The notes under the pieces: generated by a model
Told to the model about the DNA's origin: nothing
Seen by the model: the letters and a program-made list of their open reading frames with translations, nothing else
Database searches by the model: none
Made by a program: the position numbers and the translations under genes
Source of the DNA: Conidiobolus incongruus B7586
Taxonomy: Eukaryota; Entomophthoromycota; Entomophthoromycetes; Entomophthorales; Conidiobolaceae
Direction: 5' to 3'
Length of the DNA stretch: 14,289 bases
NCBI GenBank assembly: GCA_000697335.1
Contig: JNEM01016564.1
Coordinates: forward strand, 1 to 14,289
Shown: positions 9,519 through 14,289 of the stretch, in pieces
How the letters are laid out: every line of letters begins with the position of its first letter
How positions within the stretch are numbered: position 1 is the first letter of the stretch

Positions 9519-10615
9519 TTAAATGGGCTTAATACCTGCCAATTTCCTCAATTGTTCGAGAGCCAAAAAGGTGACAATTGTGTGTGGTCCAATTCTGGCC
9601 CAGTTGGGGAAGAATCCTTTGTACAGGGCGAAAGGTCCCTCCTTGGCTACAACTTGTTTAACACAATCAATAGTTGACGAATATTGTAGACCTTTACCAG
9701 CACTGCTGAATTGTTGGGACATGTAGCGTGATTTGATCGTATCAACTGGTGAGGTGACGCATGCAAAAATAAATCCTGCTCCTACTGCGGTTGTGAATTG
9801 ACATAATAATCCTTCTTCTAGGAGTCTAGAGTCAAGTATAGTATGTTTGATATGGTCATAGGATGCCAATTGAGAGGCTGTGGATAACATGGCACGCTGG
9901 CAATTAGCACTCTAAATTAAATAAGATGAATGAACGTGTACATTGGTTGAATTTATTATATTGAAGTTTTAGATCCAAACACTAAAATTAAAAGGAATGA
10001 TACTTACCACACCTCTATAAAGACCACCAATTCCTTCTTGACTAAAAATAGTTCTCCAAGCTTGAAGCAAGCTAGTGTATCTAGGTTTACCATCTGGACT
10101 AAGAGCTTGCATTCTAACTTTTACCAAATCTGCAGGGTTGGTAAGGGAAGCGGCAAGAGCTCCAGAAGACATAGCTGCAAGGATTTTCTTGTACAGGGGG
10201 AGGGGTGTATTAGGGTCACGATGATACAAATCTTTGAAGGGCTCGTATAAACCTACACGAAGTGTACTGTAAGTACCCTCCCTAGCGAGTGACGCAGACA
10301 GTCCCCTGTACCAAGAACGAATACCCTCTTCCTTGAGCATCACTATAAGTCCTGTGAAGAACCCACGGTATTTAAGGGCTGTTCCAGGAGCTGCATTATT
10401 CTGAAGTTGAAGACGTACCTTGATAACATCTTGACAATGATCAATTTTCAAAATTTTAACAAATAAACTAAAAACTTACCAAGGGGGTTTGTAACGCAAG
10501 CAGCAGTCATACAAGAAATGCCAGCGAAAGCGAACTTTTGAAAGGTCTCTTTTCTCGACATAACTTTAACGGGAGTTGCAGTAGTGGTAGTAACTTTGGT
10601 AACAGTTGTACTCAT
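9519..10615 (-). CDS. Mitochondrial carrier (SLC25), uncoupling protein/dicarboxylate/oxoglutarate group, three exons
   Basis: An inner-membrane carrier of six helices in three repeats. Exons 10615-10480, 10429-10008 and 9911-9519 (stop included) total 951 nt, or 316 residues, normal for the family. Introns of 50 and 96 nt both start GTAAGT and end AG; the first splits the codon of Asp46 and the second is phase 0. The three signatures are PLDVIK (44-49), PADLVK (144-149) and PVDTIK (241-246). Helices 2, 4 and 6 carry Arg95 (SLAREGTYSTLRVGLYE), Arg192 (NCQRAMLSTASQLASYD) and Arg292 (NWARIGPHTIVTFLALEQ). This arginine triad is typical of uncoupling proteins and dicarboxylate and oxoglutarate carriers. 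A Ser/Thr/Val-rich N-terminus of about 20 residues precedes helix 1. The start is the first ATG of the exon. The substrate (C4-dicarboxylate, oxoglutarate, or proton leak) cannot be decided from sequence, so no symbol is given. Confidence 0.93.
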
Positions 10616-13600
10616 GATATTAGATTTTGTAAAGATAATATATTTGGTTAAGTAATGAGAAAATTGATAAAGAATATAATGATTAATAATTAAATTTAAC
10701 TTTTAATATAATTGAATCTTTTATAAAATATTTAATATAAAAAGTAGATTGATTGACAGGGGTTTACTCAATATTCGATTTTATACCCTAAGGGTTTTAA
10801 TTTCGGTATTTATATTCAATTTTTTTGGTTCATTTATTAATTATGGATAATCGGGTTTTAATATGAAATATGAAATCAGCTTGAGTGATAGTAACCCACT
10901 TTCTACTCATATTTTAACCAATCACTCAGCTCTAAAAACAAGTGATGATTTCTTGATGGAGTAACAATATACTAGGTATTGTGAATATTGTGTTATTTAG
11001 TGATTTTTCCGCTTTTCATCCTAAATCACAAACTTAATAAAACTTATGACTTTTGGATATAATATTATATTCATTTTAATTTGATAATCAATCAATTATA
11101 TCATTGATTATCGAAATACATCATACTAATTAACCAAAATATTTAATTTTCATATGCTGCAAACCTTTATTTCATCGTTTCGAATAATGCTTTTATTTTA
11201 GTTTCAAAAAACAGTATCAATATCATTTTTTATCTAAATAATTCACCTAGTTATCAGATATACAATGTCTTATTTTTCTCACCAAATCATGTTTTTCAAA
11301 TTAGTGATCTGATATTGCCAAAATTTAACGAGTATCTTGATAATATACTATTTATTATAATTGATTAAATAATATTTTCATGAATTGTTTTCCACTAAAA
11401 TTTTGGATGATTATCAAAATTCCTAAACCAATTCTGAATTTGATAAAGTTTAATAAAATATACAGTAATTTAAACTATAGTCAAATTAATTAGAAATATA
11501 ACTAATATACTGGATAATATCTATAAATAAAAATATATATTGTTAAAATTGTCAACTAATTACAATTTTGATATGAAAATCAGGGTCATACTTATCAATA
11601 AAGAATGAATATATAGATAACATATATATAGTTATTTTAATATCAACATTAAACAAAAAGAAATGATTGTTTTATATATTATTTCAAAATTAAAAATAAG
11701 AGCTTATATTAATTCAACACACCCTTGTGAGACTTCAGAATAAAATTCCCGAATTGGAAGTCCGATACCATAACTATTGGGCGAATATGACTTACTTTTT
11801 GAGAGATCAATCAAAATTTTTTCATATGATTTTATTTGGATTATATTTAATCAACAATCAAAACCAATACCTAGCAAGGATGAGTCTAGTATCATATAGA
11901 ATATTGATTTAAATATTACTTTTTTTCATATATAAATCAATTCATTATTTTTAATTTTTAGCTTGGTCATTTTTGGGATGATTTGAAAACTGTATTGAAC
12001 AAAGGAAAAATGATTAATTAATATGATCCATTAAATACAACAAATATAACATTAAATATTAAATTAATCTTATATTAGACTAATCACAATGATATTATTT
12101 ATTGAAATATAGTAAATATAATCATGAGGAGTATAGATTTACATTTGAATAATATTTTATTATTTATTTGAGTAATGATAAATTATTTACTTTAATTAAA
12201 ATATTGTAATGATTAAATGGGAATTATTATGATAATATATTTTTATAGTTTTAATTCAATATTATAAGCTGATAATTTAAAATATATATTTATTAATCAA
12301 AAATAGTCTTCAATATATACTATATAAATATTAAATCAAAATTTTTCAAACTAACTTATATATTTTCTTCTTACCTTATATTAGTTTTTAATTATTTTTA
12401 CCTGGTATATTTAATATAAACTTAGCTATAAAATATTAGGTTTATATAAAATGTTTTATACTATTATTGGCAAAATTAGTCAAATAAAATTTATTTAACT
12501 AATTTATTTATGTATAATTTTGCATCAATTTTTTATTCATTGTATTTTAATTTCAAATTAACTTGGATATTCATAAAATTTCAGGTATATTATATATTAT
12601 TTTATTATCTATTATAAATAACAAAATCAATTTGATTATAAATATAAAAGTTAGAGTTATTAATAATATATTTTTGTTGTAACTCCAGGAATTTATATTG
12701 TAAAGAGAATAATATATATTGTATTTAATAAAAATTGATGATTATTATATCTTGATTATATCATAAAAGATACAAAATATGTATTAGCTAGATTATTATT
12801 TGTTTTTTATTAAATACTTGACAAATTAAAATATAAATAATTCAATTCAATTAATTAATTTTTATGTTTCGATTAAAGAAAAAAAATCATAAAGAGAGAG
12901 AAAAATAAAATTGTACTATAATTTAAATAGAAATACAAAAATAAATTATAAAAATTCATAATAATTTAAATGTTATAATTAACATTTTTTCAAATTTAAG
13001 ATCTCATATATTATATCATGCAAGTTATTATAAATTCCCGAATCTCAAAAAATTGGTATAATAATAATGAAAAAGCATTTCTTAATATTTCAATTTGTAA
13101 AATAATTGATAAAAGACAATTGCAGTTCAAAATGTGGTACATTTAAAGTCAAACTAAATCCACTTGATGATCAAAAAGATTAAGGTTGATTTCAATATTT
13201 TTTATATATCACACAATTTAAATATTTATAGTAAATATAAAATATTTATAACCTTGATATTAAAATTAAAACTTATATTTTTTTTGATGTTTCTTCTTAT
13301 AAATAATAGCAGTTAATACAATGTTATATATTTTTTTGTCAAATATATTATTAGTTTTTTGAAAACTTATAATATTAATTATAATTTTACTGGTTAAAAT
13401 CAAGGAAAATAATTATGATTGCATTGAATATTTAAAATAATCCGATATATACATTTTCCAAAAACTAAATCTATAAAATTATAAACGCAAAATATATCTT
13501 ATTAATTTTAATTTATATATTACTGAATTAAACGAATATTACTTACATATAAAAAGAATTTCATAAAAATTATAAATATATAGAAATTAATATATATTTC

Positions 13601-14289
13601 TATTCAATTAAAATATTCAATATAAATACTTAATGAAATAGTATATACACCTAATAATTTCTATAATAATTAAGCTTTATTGAAATCTTTAGAAATTTTT
13701 ATTGAACCAAAATTATAATTAATAAAAATTACTATTATATGCATTAACTACCATTAAATTAATTTAAAGATTAATCAATATAAAATATTTGATGATCCTT
13801 TATTATATATAACAAAGTTGATATACTTTTGATTTTTTTTTAAATTTTATTTATTAAATCTTTTCTGATAATTGACTATAAGCACCTAATTTATATGGCC
13901 AGGTTATATAAATAACTTATTATTATTACTCATTTTATTTTATCATTTTGAATATTCTATATCAATTTATAAATCCAATTAATTTCTTAAAAATAAAGAA
14001 ATCTAATATTAATTTTCATAATTATATAAATATAAATTATAATAAATGAATATTAGAATTAAATATTAAAATATTTTAATATTTTAACTAATATTATTTA
14101 TCTAATATATTAGGTTATAAAGAAATAAAAATAATAAAATATTAAAAAAATAAAATAATATATATTATTAAAGTTCTAAAATATTATTAAAAATAAGATA
14201 CATAATTTAAAATTTTTATTCTCAAAGTTTAATTATTAATATATAATAATAATACTAATATATAATTCCCATAAATTCCAAAAAAATAA
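10616..14289. other. Long AT-rich stretch without a recognisable gene
   Basis: About 3.7 kb. The first 400 bases, upstream of the minus-strand carrier gene, are less AT-rich and include a stem-loop at 10878-10931; they are the likely promoter region. A small GC-richer patch at about 11715-11815 has a GTG-initiated frame of 61 codons that looks like chance. From about 12000 to the end the sequence is nearly all A/T, with many stops in every frame. It may contain further decayed transposons, but I could not recognise any motif. Confidence 0.5.
10878..10931. repeat. Inverted repeat upstream of the carrier gene
   Basis: The left arm AGCTTGAGTGAT (10878-10889) pairs with the right arm ATCACTCAGCT (10921-10931), with one bulged base and a 31-nt loop. 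It lies about 260-320 bp upstream of the carrier start codon. It may be a regulatory palindrome or part of a small RNA; neither is proven. Confidence 0.5.

Noticed and set aside
9523-9726. Plus-strand frame opposite the carrier's last exon
   Set aside because: It is antisense to a well-supported coding exon and shows no domain of its own.
10038-10250. Plus-strand frame opposite the carrier's second exon
   Set aside because: It is antisense to the coding exon, with no recognisable features.
11539-11720. Possible short solo LTR running from TGTTAAAA to TTCAACA
   Set aside because: The end match is short, no target-site duplication flanks it, and such strings are common in this AT-rich DNA.
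11727-11912. 61-codon frame starting at GTG
   Set aside because: It has no ATG start and no family resemblance, and its second half has the composition of AT-rich spacer. A chance frame is more likely.

Overview
The window looks like nuclear DNA of a very AT-rich eukaryote, most likely an early-diverging fungus. The non-coding DNA is almost pure A/T. The two clear genes stand out by much higher GC and are split by short spliceosomal introns of 50 to 96 nt with GTAAGT-like donors. A Vrg4-type Golgi GDP-mannose transporter fits a fungus, and both tRNA genes are of eukaryotic nuclear type. No species can be named from this sequence alone.

Layout: bases 1 to about 1300 are extremely AT-rich and hold a strongly decayed mariner-type (DD34D) transposase, readable from about 762 to 1215 on the plus strand. 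A small GC-richer island at 2332-2570 carries an unexplained Ser/Thr/His-rich reading frame of 64 codons. A complete four-exon gene on the minus strand (4579 down to 3352) encodes a 339-residue GDP-mannose transporter. About 1.9 kb of non-coding DNA follows. Then comes a minus-strand tRNA-Gln(UUG) gene (6463-6534) and, from about 11 bp upstream of its 5' end, a GC-rich fossil piece that resembles the 5' part of an LTR retrotransposon. A plus-strand tRNA-Lys(CUU) gene with a T8 Pol III terminator lies at 7977-8057. A complete three-exon minus-strand gene (10615 down to 9519) encodes a 316-residue mitochondrial carrier of the uncoupling-protein/dicarboxylate/oxoglutarate group. The last 3.7 kb, after 10616, shows no gene I can support.

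The genes do not form a pathway. The first loads GDP-mannose into the Golgi lumen for mannosylation of proteins, lipids and wall polymers. The second moves a metabolite or ion across the mitochondrial inner membrane. I see no new biological system here. The most useful results are the two spliced gene models, the mariner relic and the probable retroelement insertion beside a tRNA gene.
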